Origin: Blasia pusilla
Lineage: Eukaryota > Marchantiophyta > Marchantiopsida > Blasiales
Reading direction: 5' to 3'
Length of the DNA stretch: 64,000 nt
Assembly (NCBI GenBank): GCA_050084515.1
Contig: CM114271.1
Coordinates: 29,326,001-29,390,000, forward strand
In this document: piece by piece, positions 46,948-58,462 of the stretch
Layout: each line of letters starts with the position of its first letter
Numbering within the stretch: position 1 is the first letter of the stretch
Made by a program: the position numbers and the translations under genes
The notes under the pieces: model-generated
Told to the model about the DNA's origin: nothing
What the model saw: only the letters and a program-made list of their open reading frames with translations
Databases searched by the model: none

Positions 46948-47119
46948 TGCACACCATGGAGAGCTTGTTGTGAGAGATTTGATTGATTTTAATTGGAGAT
47001 ATTTTGGTACTTCTTATCTCGTTGTATGGATTCCATGAGTTAGAATGGGATTGTGTATATTTGTGTGTATGTTTAATTACAATGATATATGATGTGTAAC
47101 GATGTGTATCTGCACAACA
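46550..47119 (+). repeat. LTR-like segment, family B, between methyltransferase and RT, with GA microsatellite
   Basis: Homologous to 40500-41020 in several ordered blocks; (GA)n spans about 46897-46944. Its end, GATGTGTATCTGCACAACA (to 47119), resembles the family A end GTGTATGCGCACGACA. Pre-RT coding sequence starts at once (47127). It is either a solo LTR inserted in copy C or a recombination product. Confidence 0.55.
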
Positions 47120-48360
47120 TCCAGATATGGGCCCTAAGTTGACAATTGGAGAGCGGTGCCGAATACATCAGTTTCTTAGGGGTCATAGGAGTTGTTTTGC
47201 ATTAAGTATGCATGATTTGGGTACACAGAAGGCTGTCCAGGGATCTGCATTGAGTTTTCTAGTGACACGTCGATCTTTCAACGACTCTATAAGTATAGTG
47301 ACATGGAGAGGGCTCTGCTTCAATGTAGCAACCAAGACTTGGTTGGAGGAGGACTAATGGAGATGTCGCATGGAGAGTATGCATTTGCCATTATCATGCC
47401 TACCAAGAGAGATGTGCATGCCATGTGGACGCATAGGCAGATGTGTGGAGATTACCGACCTATCAATCAGCAGACAAAGTCCGATAGGTTGCCATGGCCA
47501 CCCGTGAGGAGATCTTTGATGTTATTGGGCATGCATTCAGTATGTCTTCAGTTTGTTGGATCTTCGAGCCGGATACCATCATTAATGGGATTGGCCAACT
47601 TCTATCGATGGTACGTCAAGGGTTTCAGTTTGATTGTGAAGCCGTTAACCTTCTTGACTAAGGTGGATTGGGAGTGGCAATGGGGGCATGAGCAAGAGAA
47701 AGCATTTCAGTTGCTCAAGGAAAGGTTTACGTGTGCGTTCATATTGAGGAGACCGATCAGGGTTTGTCCATTGCAATTGCATATCGATTGGAGCATGTTG
47801 GGGCTTGGATTCATGCTCATCCAGCATGACGATGAGGGTAGAGAGTTCATGGTGGTTTACGCTAGTTGCTTGAACAATACTGCAGAGGCGAAGTATAACT
47901 TGTATGAGGATGAGTGCTTGGCTGCAGTGTGGGCTATCGCGCATTTAAGGTGTTATCTATTCGGCAATCCCTTTACCATTATCACTGATCATCAAGCACT
48001 TATGTGGTTGATGGACTCCGACAAGCTTATAGAGAAGCTTGCAAGGTGGGCTCTTTGTTGCAGGAGTATAATTCCTAGGTGGTGCATGGATTTGGGACGT
48101 TCAACCAGGATGCAAATGGTTTGAGTCGTAACCTATGCCTCAGTCAGCGAGATGCGATTGGAACTCGTTGGCATGGAGAGAATGATGAGGAGTTGGTTCC
48201 AAGATGGCACGCATCAGCCTATTTGGGCTTGTTGGCTATGGAGAGCCAAAGGGTTGAGACTTCGATAGTGAGGTCTGATGGAGAGTGCTTAGATTTAGAG
48301 GCCGGTGAGGAGATGACAGATGGCCGACATATTCCCGAAGATAAAGTAGTCTTGGATTAG
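47120..48360 (+). pseudogene. Ty3/gypsy RT (active site deleted), RNase H and linker, copy C
   Basis: Pre-RT (GPKLTIGERCRIHQFLRG, IFQRLYKYSDMERAL) leads to fingers MCGDYRPINQQTKSDR. RT motif A is readable as FSLLDLRAGYHH near 47550, then the sequence jumps to GLANFYRWYVKGFS, so the palm with the YxDD motif is deleted. The RNase H domain is well kept: LHIDWSMLGLGFML, YNLYEDECLAAVWAIAHLR, TIITDHQALMWLM. A linker follows (NQDANGLSRN, TRWHGENDEELVPRWHASAY), ending at VLD (48360). No integrase follows. Confidence 0.75.
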
Positions 48361-49479
48361 CTGCGTACTGGCCAACAAGCACGAGTATGCAGCTACTCCA
48401 AGATAGCTAAAAATGAGTTAGCAAAAATTACCTACTCATTATTTGACTCGATTCATTAAACCTTCAATGAAAAGAGGATCTTTTCATTTTCCAAATTGTC
48501 GGAGTATCTCATCTTGAGATAAAATTTTGTAAACTTCATCCCCATGGTGTATCTTGCTCTCTTCAAAAGTTTATGGAAAAAAGAATTTTTGACCAAAAGC
48601 TCAGAAATTGCTAAGTCAAAACATTTTAAAATAGACGCACACCATTAAACCTTTTAGCAAAAGATGGGTCGATTGATGGATGAAGCATTTTTCCACCACA
48701 AATCATAACTCGCCATGAAACTATCGCTCCCTTGGTGGTAAGGAAAGTTTCTATAACTTGCATAGAATATATTTTTGAAACTAAATGGGCGATAAAATTT
48801 TCTCTCCATAAAATGACACTTTCCAATTTGACCTTCAATATAAAAATCATTGCTTTATTAGTGAGAATGTTACAAAAAGGAATATCTTCAAAATAATATT
48901 CTTCCAATAATCTTTACAAAACAAGTATGCTACAACTATTTCTTAATCCGTTTCACTAAAATCACCAATTGCTCTACTAGTCTAGGTCTATTGTGGGTCC
49001 GATGGGTTAAGATGTAGATGATAATTTGACGACTCAAGAGTTATAAGTGGGATAGATTACCAACGATTTCCCATTGCAATTGTTTCATCATCGGAGGAAA
49101 TGTATGAACTATCCATGCCATTATTGATGGGTTGAGAGTTTGGAACAAGGTGATTGACAATATCATTATCATTAGGCTCATCTACTAAGGCCACTCTTTC
49201 AATATTCAAAGATTGTGGAGGATAATCCCTCATAGGTTCACTAGACTTGTGGAATAATTTTAAATTCCTAGTGGTGTGACAATCCGAAGGTCGTAGGTTG
49301 TGTTAGCAAAATTTTTGGGTAGATCCACTTCAATTGAAGTCCTCCGTTGTTGCTCTTCCTTGTGCTTTCAAATCCAATGTTCCATTACATCGTCATCTTC
49401 GTCTCTTCCAAGCCCCTCGGAGTCAAATTTTTCAATGTCACCAATATGAATATCATGCCTTCCTTCGGTGCCATAAATT
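48361..49479. other. Intergenic; no gene recognised
   Basis: AT-rich with short ORFs only. It begins right after the polyprotein linker where integrase would be expected, but no HH-CC or D,D,E pattern could be read. Confidence 0.4.
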
Positions 49480-49720
49480 CCTCCCTTGGTGCTATAAGTC
49501 CGCCAAGCGCGTGATAGGCCCGCCCTTAGCTTGGGTGCCTGTGCTTGGCCCGCCTCCAACGTGCACTCAATGTGCAAGCCCGCGCCTGGCCTGCACCCAG
49601 CTCGCTAGGCCCGTGAGGGAGCCCGCCCTTATCCCATGTGGCGACTGTGGCCCGCCTTTAGCCCCCACCCTTCATCAGAGCCCGCACTTGTTCCCGTAGA
49701 TGGAGCCTGCATGATTGACA
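49480..49720. repeat. GC-rich repeat related to the 3.7-4.4 kb minisatellite
   Basis: GAGCCCGCxCTT-, GCCCGCC- and CTTGGCCCGCCT-like units recur irregularly, as in 3930-4400. Neither strand encodes a recognisable protein. Confidence 0.4.
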
Positions 49721-49984
49721 AGGGCACCAAAGAAACCCGGGCTGGCGATAGGTTTTCCATGTCCATTTTCATAGAACCTTTACCATACATATTGTGTGGC
49801 ATTGTGTGGAGCAGGGTATGAGAGTGTTAGATCTCCCAGAGGGATCAACACAAAGGCTATTTTCAATGTTGGAGTTTTGTGGGGATGAATCGGATAACAA
49901 CACCCATGGTGCTAGATGTGTATATGATAGTAGATCAATTCATGTACATATGCGTTTTCTTTCTGGAGTTAGGAGGACCCAACT

Positions 49985-50122
49985 GCCAGCTAGGGATTGG
50001 TTTTGGGGTCTCGGTATTTTGTTGATGAGTGGATCGACCCATGTGTTGGGAAGATTGGTGTTGTTTGGTATGTTGATGTGACCAGCGATGTGGGTTGTGT
50101 AGCAATGTGTATGGGCACAACA
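49985..50122 (+). repeat. Terminal block (LTR 3' end), family A, abutting the next LTR
   Basis: GGGGTCTCGGTATTTTG...GAGTGGATCGACCC...GTGTATGGGCACAACA ends at 50122. Two bases later the next LTR starts (50125). Confidence 0.55.
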
Positions 50123-50124
50123 GC

Positions 50125-50724
50125 TGTCACATCTTAGTTAGATGTAGGTAGAGTTCTATTGCGTCGACACCATAGAGGGTCAATAGGTTGTTCAGATGTA
50201 GCTTTGTCTTGAGGTATCGGATGAGGTTGGCGATAAGTTTGTTGCATCGAAAACATCGTTTATTGCAATTTTGCTATTTTGGTCTTAGTCAGTAAGGTAT
50301 CCCATTGACCGAATCAATGGTCATCTGGTAACTTGTGCACGTAGGTTACCGTTGAAATGACTATTTCTGGGGAAAGATCCTTTCGGCTCTTCCCAAGAGT
50401 ATAAGAGAAGGAGAGATGGCTTTCTCAAGTTGAGCCTTAGGAGTATCGCTCTTGTCTATGTATGTAGGAACTAGGGTGTTAGCGTCTAGATTCTCTCATA
50501 GTAGAGGGTGGATGTGGCTCAATATGTCGTTGTAGATTCAAGAGAAGAGTTTTGGCCGGGTAAGCCATATTGTTTTGATTTTTTGTTGTGGGGTCTCTGT
50601 GTATATGGGTGAGTGTATTTCGTTTATGAGTGGATCGACCCATGTGTTGGAAAGATCAGTGTTGTGTGGTATGTGGTGTGTAGATAACGATGTGGGTTGT
50701 GTAGGGATATGTATGCGCATGATA
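50125..50724 (+). repeat. Complete solo LTR, family A (about 600 bp)
   Basis: Starts TGTCACATCT like 24591 and ends GTATGCGCATGATA, a mutated GCGCACGACA. It joins the promoter segment directly to the terminal block, without leader or gag, so it gives the LTR length. TATAAGAG is present; the paired stem beside it is partly deleted. Confidence 0.6.
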
Positions 50725-50860
50725 ATCATTAGCCAATTTTTAAGTAATACAACAATATCACTCAAATAAAAAATAAAAAGGAAGTAAACTCCAAAGTTAT
50801 CCATTATAGAATTATAAAAGAATCTTTTTTTGTTTTGGGATATTTTACTTTCAATATATC

Positions 50861-50888
50861 ACTAGTATTAGCCCGTGCGATGCACGGC
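50861..50888 (-). mobile_element. Helitron-like 3' terminus
   Basis: Read on the minus strand: GCCGTGCATCGCACGGGC, a hairpin, then a 6-nt AT-rich gap and CTAG followed by T. Hairpin plus CTRR-T is the Helitron 3' end signature. The body would extend to the right. No Rep/helicase was found, so it is non-autonomous or decayed. Confidence 0.5.
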
Positions 50889-52560
50889 TTTATATTACAA
50901 CTCCTAATGAAATATAAATAAATATAAAACTGAAAATATCAAGTGTCAAGAGGAGATAAGTTTGCAAAATGAAGAGGCCCTCTCTAGTCTATATTATTAT
51001 GGGAGACTTCCTTCTTGATTTGCAAACATCTCTTTGCTTGACATGTGGCAAGTGGGCACCAAGAAAATGTTTCACATGCTACGGGAAGTAAGAAAAAAAA
51101 ATTGAATTTATGTGTAGAATCATTAATCTCTTCCCTTCACAGGCTATACACTAGCTCTTCAAACACTTTTTTATTTCCCGTGCATCGCACATACACCTTA
51201 CAAGTAATAAGTAGTTGTTGCACGTGCTCAGCTCCGGTGAAAGAAGAGCCATCATGAGATCTTCGATCCTCATCTTGCACGCTTCTCCATCTCAGTTAAA
51301 TGAAACTAAGTTTTTAAAGAGGACATGTGTCATAAGCGAAGGCTACTTAAAATGAAAGATGTCAAACGTAGAGATATTTGTTGCTAAGACCCCTATTGCC
51401 AAGAATGATATGGATATACTCAAATCTCCACTGTGGGATGAGTTTATTTTGATTGTAAGTCTCAAAATCAAACATTTCAAAGATGGAACATATACTTGAG
51501 AATACTTCAAATACACGAGAGGAATGCGATTTTTATCATGGTGGGATCAGAAAAGTATATTCACATGAAATATTCAAAAACCGTAACAAACTACACTAGT
51601 ACGGTGCCCGTGCGATGCACGAGAATAAAATTTTTTTGTAGAAATTTTGTTAGTATATGACTTGTTGCACACAAATTCAATTTTTATTTTTTTGTTTGCT
51701 TAAGGAGGAACATTTTCTTGTCTAGTTGCCAAGTTTCAAATAGAGAGGTGTTGGCAAATCAAGAAGGCAATCTCCCATATTAATTTAGATGTTGCCCGTG
51801 CCATGCACGCCTAACATAGTTTCCTCAATAGAATGGCTTAAAAAAAGATGGCGATGATATTTTTTAAAACTTATACTTAAAAATTTTAAATAGATTTAAT
51901 TTCAAGTTTTAGGTATAATTTCCATTTTTATAAATCTCAAAAGAGTAACAAAATCACCTTTAGATAATATCTATCTCCCCTAAATAATTCCATTCCTCCC
52001 TAAAAGTTCCAACAAAAATTATTCTTCCCCTAACACTCTACCCACCAAAATCAAATTGACTAAAAATTTTTAATTAATTTTAATTAACAAAATCATTTTC
52101 CTTTCCCAAAATATAATATGTGAATTAATACGATTAATTTTTAAAATAATCACATAATTAATTTCAAATTTTCAATATAACCCTTATTTTATAAAATTTT
52201 AGAAGAGGAATAGTATTTCACTCTTTTAAGTAATTATAGTAATTAAATAATTTAAAATTTAAATGCTATCCCAATCCCTTAAATAATTTTTGATTTCCAT
52301 AAAATTTGATGTATTCCTTCTCCATTAAAATTTATTATCCCTTTCCATCACATGCCAATTAGAACATAAATTTTTAAAAAAAAATTTAAAAAATTTCATT
52401 TTATTATTATTTATAATAACCCATTATGATATTAAATAAATTATAAATTAATTCATAAAATATTTTTTATTCAAATCCTTACGAGTTTTTTCTACTTGGT
52501 TTAAATAGTAAAATTAATTATTATTATTTGAATCCCCCTCCTTTTAACCTCCCCTGCCAT
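50889..52560. other. AT-rich region between and beyond Helitron-like ends
   Basis: Very AT-rich from 51820 to 52550 and without a gene. Phrases such as CTCAAAAGAGTAA and CCTAAATAATT recur near 60160-60270, so this is a dispersed repeat, possibly the Helitron body. Confidence 0.4.
51595..51622 (-). mobile_element. Second Helitron-like 3' terminus
   Basis: ACTAGTACGGTGCCCGTGCG is the same type of end as at 50861, in the same orientation. The hairpin is CCCGTGC-GAT-GCACGAG, with one mismatch. A weaker third copy (TTGCCCGTGCCATGCACGC) is near 51789, and CCCGTGCATCGCAC occurs near 51178. Confidence 0.45.
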
Positions 52561-52564
52561 TTCC

Positions 52565-52718
52565 TAAGGGCAACCCTAAACCGGGTTAGGCGTTGAGCTA
52601 GCCCGAAGAATTTGAGAATTCCCGATTTCTCAGTTACCGGCTAAAAATCGACGTTTTTGGCAGGGGTGCCCCTCGGTTTTATAATGGCTGGTTGTCAAAA
52701 AAAACTCCCCGGACCCTG
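52565..52718 (+). repeat. hAT-like end fragment
   Basis: A GC-mixed stretch ending AAAAACTCCCCGGACCCTG (to 52718), identical over 19 nt to the end of unit 1. The preceding sequence (TTACCGGCTAAAAAT) is only weakly similar to the units. It is probably a remnant or non-autonomous relative. Confidence 0.5.
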
Positions 52719-55017
52719 ACCGTCACCACGGGAGGAGAGGTTCCCAAAACCCTCTAGATGAACTACTGCAATATTGGGAAAGATGTTTCATATGAAAATG
52801 TGTTTAGTATATACCACTTTTTCCAGTTTTACATGTGAATGTGAGCATCAAATGGAATTCGGGACAGCAGCCTGACTCTGGTTCGAACTGAACTTCAATT
52901 TTCCGGATTGCCTTTCCTTCTAACTTTGCTCTTTCGGGAGCCCTCCGAGAAATCGATTGCACATTAGGGTTCTGGCATTGAAAGTTTCCAAAATCCAAAC
53001 ACTCGAGTCGGGAAGGCCACGATCCTCGGCAATCGCGGAGAGAAAAAAATTACAGAACAGCGAGCGAGCACGTCTGGCTCAGAGTCAAACATCGTTATTC
53101 TCCGAAACAGACTTTCTGTTGAACATGATGGTGAATCGAGATTCACGTAACCCTAGCGCTAGAAACACGGTCTTGGGGATGTCTTCCCATGGTAGATCCC
53201 GGCGCGCACCACAGCATGATGTGATGGATAGGGTAGAGAAAAGAAACTAGTTGACGCTGTCCACTGGAGTCTCCACATTCCCTGAGGGATAAGTTGCCGC
53301 GGCTCTTCATGCGATTAGTTTCCTCTCGACACGGCGCAGGCACGGGTCGGCAGCAGCCCGGAGGTCACTGGACGCGTGCAAACGACATGCCGAGCCTCCT
53401 CCGCAAGAGACAAGATTGTGGTGGACCGATGCTCAGCAACCAATCGCACGACTCTGCTCAGTGCTATGTGTACATGTGATCTCCAGTGTTCTCCATTTCA
53501 CTAAGTTCACTTTGAACTGGTGCGTGGCGAGTTTTCGAATTTCCTTCCTGGATAGAAGCTATGCGCTTTTGGAATTTGGAGGCATTTTTCTTCCGTCCGT
53601 GTTTCCTGATTGAGGCCACTAATTAATAGCACTCCATAGTCATCCATACGCTTGTTATCAAGTATCTCGCCACCGGAACATTCTTCGCCTGTCCTTCCAA
53701 GTTCACGCTGTCTATTTGTGACAATCCGGGAGAGACAGACGGTCTCTGGGCTGTGAGCTTCTGGGCAGGGTAAAGTTCAACAGTCACCGGGGACTTCTCT
53801 TGACCCTTGCGTTACAGCTAACTAGCTTCCAATGCAACTCCTCTTCATGATCAGCTGTGACATTCTGAAAATCGTGGGTCACTCTGTGATATGTGATTGG
53901 GAGTGTCATGGAGTTGACTCACATTCCCGTCGACGATCTCTAATCGCAGTGGACCCACACGAACCGATGTCCCTGTATAATTATATAAAATCAGAAAGTA
54001 GTCAATGTTTATTCTGAGTCTAGCATGAAAACTCTACTTAGCGAAGTCTGAGACTCAAGCGAACATTTCGGAAATCCGAATGGCAAGTCTCCAGCCTAAG
54101 CTACGTAGGCATCTTTTTTGAACAATCTTCAGATTCTCAAGCACTCCATTTGAACGTCCCAGGATTCCCGAACATTTGTCAAAGAAATATTCCGTTCTAT
54201 TATGAGTCATCATGAGCAGCGAAGAAAGGAAAGTAAGGGTTGCGATGTAAGTGCCTACGCACGTCTTCAATGGAGCGGAGTGGCCCCTCAGAACCGTGTG
54301 CTCATAAGTATGGACGTGATCATTCGTCACCTGAGGCCTGCTGCCAGTCGAGTTCTGTCCGGAGAAATGAAAGCTGTACTTGCTTCAATGCGGCCTTTCC
54401 CTTTGCCATATACTGTACTTTAGTTCGCTTGACGTAGACAGGACAAGGGATATGCCACCCTCGGCTTACAGTATTGAAGTTCAACTTAACCTTCAGGAAT
54501 CAGGAGTAACAGTTCCCCAGAGCAGATCACCCACAGCTCATATTGGAACGTACTACTTATATAAGAGGTTGGTCGAGGGCCCGAACAGCTACTGTAGCGG
54601 TTCTCTCTAACCTAATCAAACCTACGGCTACCTTCATCGGCGTAGATAGTGGCATTCGACTTGCTACTCCAGCCCTACGGAGCCCCGTACGCCTATTTTC
54701 AGTTACTGGGACCTTTCCAGGTGGACGCTGTCTTGTGTGCCATTTTCCACCATAAAACTCACTCTGAACAAATACCAAACGTTTGGCCATTTGTAAAGAA
54801 CCACCGGGCCGCGCAAACGCCGCGCGGAGGAGGTACAGTTAAAGGGAAAAAAGCGTGGGGAATCAGTTGGAGGATGGATGTTCTGTGGAGCTGGCCTCGG
54901 CGCGATGGATGTACATTGGATATTGATCAATATGGATACTTCATACCCCTGCCCTTTTTGGGAGCTTGCCCCCCTTTCCTACGGTGCTTTTGCCGCGGTT
55001 TCTACGCAGCGTTTGTG
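52719..55017. other. Low-repeat region upstream of the oxidase gene; no gene recognised
   Basis: Mixed composition and no transposon motifs; it may be single-copy. ORFs up to 130 codons (54649-55041) have no recognisable domain, and several overlap on both strands, so none is called. Confidence 0.35.
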
Positions 55018-55044
55018 GTCGCTCTGGTAGAGCGACTATAAGAG
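55018..55044 (+). promoter_or_regulatory. Candidate promoter of the oxidase gene
   Basis: TATAAGAG at 55037-55044 lies about 380 bp before the start codon. It is preceded directly by a perfect 7-bp stem, GTCGCTC-TGGTA-GAGCGAC (55018-55036). If used, the 5' UTR would be about 350 nt. This is inference from position only. Confidence 0.35.
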
Positions 55045-55420
55045 ATGCATGCAGGGTATGTAAGAGCTGGGCATGCAGTAGTATGTACAACGCTCACCGT
55101 ACACAGTCCGAATGGTAAGCCTCTGTCTGTCTCTCTCCGTTCGGCTCGTGTTCCAATGGTAAATCAAGTTGAAAATGTGGTTTCTCTTCTTTTGTGAATA
55201 CTTTCCGAGTATTGGTTTTCCACTTTCTAAATGCTCATCCGCCTTCAATGTGTAGTGTGCTGTACTGATCGACCGAACACAGGTTGTTGGAAAAAGCTGT
55301 GGCCCGAGTGATCTCTCGATTACCTGGGTTGGGTTCTACATCTCTTGTCGACCTGAGACAGGCTTGCAAGAGTGAAGAATATTCAGTTGAACAGTCGCAG
55401 TTAGAGATCGAAGTAGTACA

Positions 55421-57549
55421 ATGGCCGGGGCGAAAGCATTTCGGTGCGTGCTGTTTTTGTGGCTGTTGGTATGCGCTTCGGCATCTGCTGGGCACTCTAG
55501 CACTGACATGGACGATCATGAACCCACAGCCCCGGTCAATGGTTCTGTGTGTCAGTCCATGGAGCCATCCCCTTCGTTGGAACCATTTGTAGATGAGCTC
55601 ACGACGCCTCCTGTGATTGATATCTCCGACGGTCTCCAGGTCACTCTTGGAGCGTACGTAATCAAGCAGGTTGGTCTCCTGATTCTTCAGCCCATTCCGC
55701 TCCCAGAGTGTCAGTTTGAATAATTTCATGCAGGCTAGAAATGGTCTACTGGCGATCGAGAGCCGAAGCTGATGATTTGGATCCAAGCCTAAAGTTCATC
55801 GCACGGTTGAATGATACGTATTTCATGTGCAGATAATTGTGATACCAGCATGTACAGCCCGCTAGTACCGATGAGCAGATTAACGTTTTGAGCGAAGAGC
55901 TTGTAAGGACTAGTTGATAATTAAATCAGACGCCAGAGAAAAATGGAGAATCTGGTAAGATTGTAACGATTAGATTGTTTGTGTAATCGACCCCACATGC
56001 TCGCTTGAATTTGCAGAAACTCCACCGGGATCTACCAGTAACCACCATGTACGCTTACGGAACCAGCCAGGAGACGGCTTCATCCCCGGGTCCGACACTG
56101 CAGGCGAAGAGAGGCGTTGAATCGTACGTTCGATGGGAGAATCACATCAGCCACACGGAGCATTTTCTCACGGTCGATGATACTATCCACTGGGCCAAAC
56201 CATTAAAGGGCGGAGTCCCTATGGTGACCCATCTCCATGGAGGAGAAGTTTTGAGCGAATCAGACGGGTACCCGGATGCGTGGTACACCTCTTCCGGAGA
56301 TGTTGGACCTTCGTACACCACCATGAATTACACTTATGCCAACTCCCAGCCACCTACGCTTCTATGGTATCATGATCACACGGTGGGAATCACTCGCCTC
56401 AATATGTTGGCTGGTTTGAATGGTATGTACGTAATCCGTTCTCCGGGCGAGGAGCCCCAGAGCCTGCCCAGTGGACACTTCGAAAAGCTTTTGGTAATTC
56501 AAGACAAGCAGCTGCACGAGGATGGCAGCATCAACTTTCCTGCAATTGGTGTGTCGCCTGGAGTGCATCCCAGCTGGTGCCCGGAGTATTACGGAGATGT
56601 TATACTCGTCAATGGCAAAGCGTGGCCATATATGAACGTTTACCCGACGAAGTACCGATTCCGCATGGTCAATGCCGCCAATGCCAGGTACTTCGTGATG
56701 TCTCTGAGCGTGACCAAACTGCGCTTCATCCAGCTCGGAACAGACGGTGGATTTCTGCACAAGCGCCGCTTGCTGAAGCAACTCACTATAGGCCCGGCTG
56801 AGCGGATCGACTTCATCATCGACTTCGGAAAGGTCGAGCCTGGCATGTCCGTGTACCTCAACAACTCCGGCAACGCCCCGTACCCAGGTGGTGATCCCGT
56901 CAGCCCCACAGCATCATTGGTCATGAAATTGAACGTCATCGCACCTCCGGAGAACATGACAATCCCCAATCCCGCAATCCCGAAGGAGCTCTCACCCAAA
57001 GTGCAAATCAGCACTGCGGGAGTGATCCGCAAGCGTATGACTCTCGCGGAATTTGACGATGGAAAGGGCAACCCCATAGGCTCGCTCATCAATAACCTGA
57101 GGTGGAGAGATCCTGTCACTGAGACCCCCCAGCTCAACACCACCGAGGTATGGGAGATCATCAATCTCACGGAGGACGCGCATCCCATCCACGTGCATCT
57201 GATTTCTTTTCTGGTCAGACGCCAACAATCTTTCGACACCGAGCGCCAGGCTGCGGGCAACTGCACTTTCGATCTAGAGTACCCGGATCCCCAGAGCTGC
57301 TACAGCGAGTACCCTCAGGGCCCCGAGAAGCACCATCTCGGTTGGAAGGATACCGCCACCGTCTACCCCGCCAAGGTCACAACATTCGTGCTCCGCTGGA
57401 CCACCCAAACCAACGAGCCCTTCACATTCGACGCCACCATCGGGCCTGGGTACGTATGGCATTGTCACATTCTCGATCACGAAGACAACGATATGATGCG
57501 ACAACTGAAGATTCTCCCAGCAAAAACGGCATGCAATGGCACTCGTTAA
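55421..57549 (+). CDS. LPR-like multicopper ferroxidase (two exons, secreted)
   Basis: Join 55421-55669 with 56017-57549; the GT-AG intron (347 nt) is in phase 0, giving 593 aa. Multicopper oxidases couple oxidation of a substrate to reduction of O2 to water. Arabidopsis LPR1, a ferroxidase in phosphate-dependent root growth, is 581 aa and matches well. Residues 1-24 form a signal peptide (LFLWLLV core, ASASAG end). Copper motifs: HLHG (H155, H157), WYHDH (H202, H204), HPIHVH (H472, H475, H477) and HCHILDHEDNDMM (H565, C566, H567, H571, M577). HPSWCPEYYGD holds E273, near the LPR1 iron-site glutamate. Long uninterrupted exon 2 with a GC-rich 3' half fits the published view that plant LPRs came from bacteria. 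The substrate is inferred; a CotA- or laccase-like role is possible. Confidence 0.9.
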
Positions 57550-57784
57550 CTATTCAGTGATTGCACACAGTTTCTCAATTGCAATCTTGAGAATGTATGA
57601 TAGCATATCCGCCGATCCAAAACATAACGAGAGCGAACTCTTTCTCAAAATTGGATACAAAAATGAAAACTGATGGCGTGTGAAGTAACTAGTGATGGGT
57701 TGATTTTCTCGTGGGACCGCTTCCATGTGTATTTTGGCATCGCCAAATTCAGGCACCATTTGTGACTAGATTTCAAGCCTCTGG

Positions 57785-57815
57785 ACTTGGACTCTCCACT
57801 AAGGAGAGTCCAAGT
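57785..57815. promoter_or_regulatory. Perfect 13-bp stem-loop downstream of the oxidase gene
   Basis: ACTTGGACTCTCC pairs with GGAGAGTCCAAGT around ACTAA, 236 bp after the stop codon. It could sit in the 3' UTR or belong to a small inserted element. Confidence 0.5.
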
Positions 57816-58462
57816 TAAGCGGTTGAGAGAAATTTCTTTGTGTATAGTCATTACTTATGTAGGATCATGAATAGACGATGCTGCTGACTAGGATGGGTGC
57901 CGGAGGAAAACATGAAAAACTGAGCAGGGTAGTTTTAGAACTATGAGCTTTCAGGTGTCAGCAAGGAACTCTCGATAAAAATCCTTTCATGAGGATCCAA
58001 AGATGTCCATTACGATTCACGAACAACAGGGAGAAACAAAGAGAGATTGATCACTATGCTACCGCCTAGAAAAACAGAGCCTGGTCCTGGGAAAGTGAGA
58101 GCCATCTATCAGCTCCTGTATAGTCAAAATTATAAGAAACTCAAATTCATGAGTCTTTGTCGACGTCAGACGAACAAGCGAGAATATGCATACATGTAGT
58201 CGATGAGCCTCTTTGAGGCAATGGGAGTATTCATATCAATAAGGTAGATCCAGGAAATTCTGGATTCTCTCCTCTGAAGTTCCGATATATTCTGTGCTCA
58301 ACATGTTCGTCGGTCGTAAGCTCTTTTAGTGCTCATTCACATCTGCATACCCTCGAGGCATGCAGGGCACACTTCTCTGTAAATGTGTTCGTATCTCCAT
58401 TCACTCTCACTGTGCGCAGATTCAGACAGCGCGACCGAAGCTAAGGTTTCTCCGAGGCATTT

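Larger units (their letters stand above)
40500..48360 (+). mobile_element. Decayed Ty3/gypsy element copy C: gag, protease, DNA methyltransferase, RT/RNase H
   Basis: Domains in order on the plus strand: LTR-like segment and leader, gag (42410-43620), retropepsin-like (44395-44700), cytosine-5 DNA methyltransferase (45080-46090), an LTR-like insertion (46550-47119), pre-RT and partial RT, RNase H (47127-48130) and a linker (to 48360). Integrase is missing. All coding parts are broken. The gag is homologous to copies A and B, which suggests those are deletion derivatives of this lineage. Confidence 0.65.

Noticed and set aside
40741-47038. ORFs containing (RE)n or (SL)n runs
   Set aside because: They are translations of GA/CT microsatellites inside LTR-like segments.
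54649-55041. 130-codon ORF upstream of the oxidase gene
   Set aside because: No recognisable motif, overlaps several other ORFs, and runs into the candidate promoter.
55235-55786. 183-codon minus-strand ORF over the oxidase first exon
   Set aside because: It is antisense to a well-supported signal-peptide exon and intron and has no recognisable domain.
56640-57266. 208-codon minus-strand ORF over exon 2
   Set aside because: Shadow of the GC-rich oxidase coding sequence.
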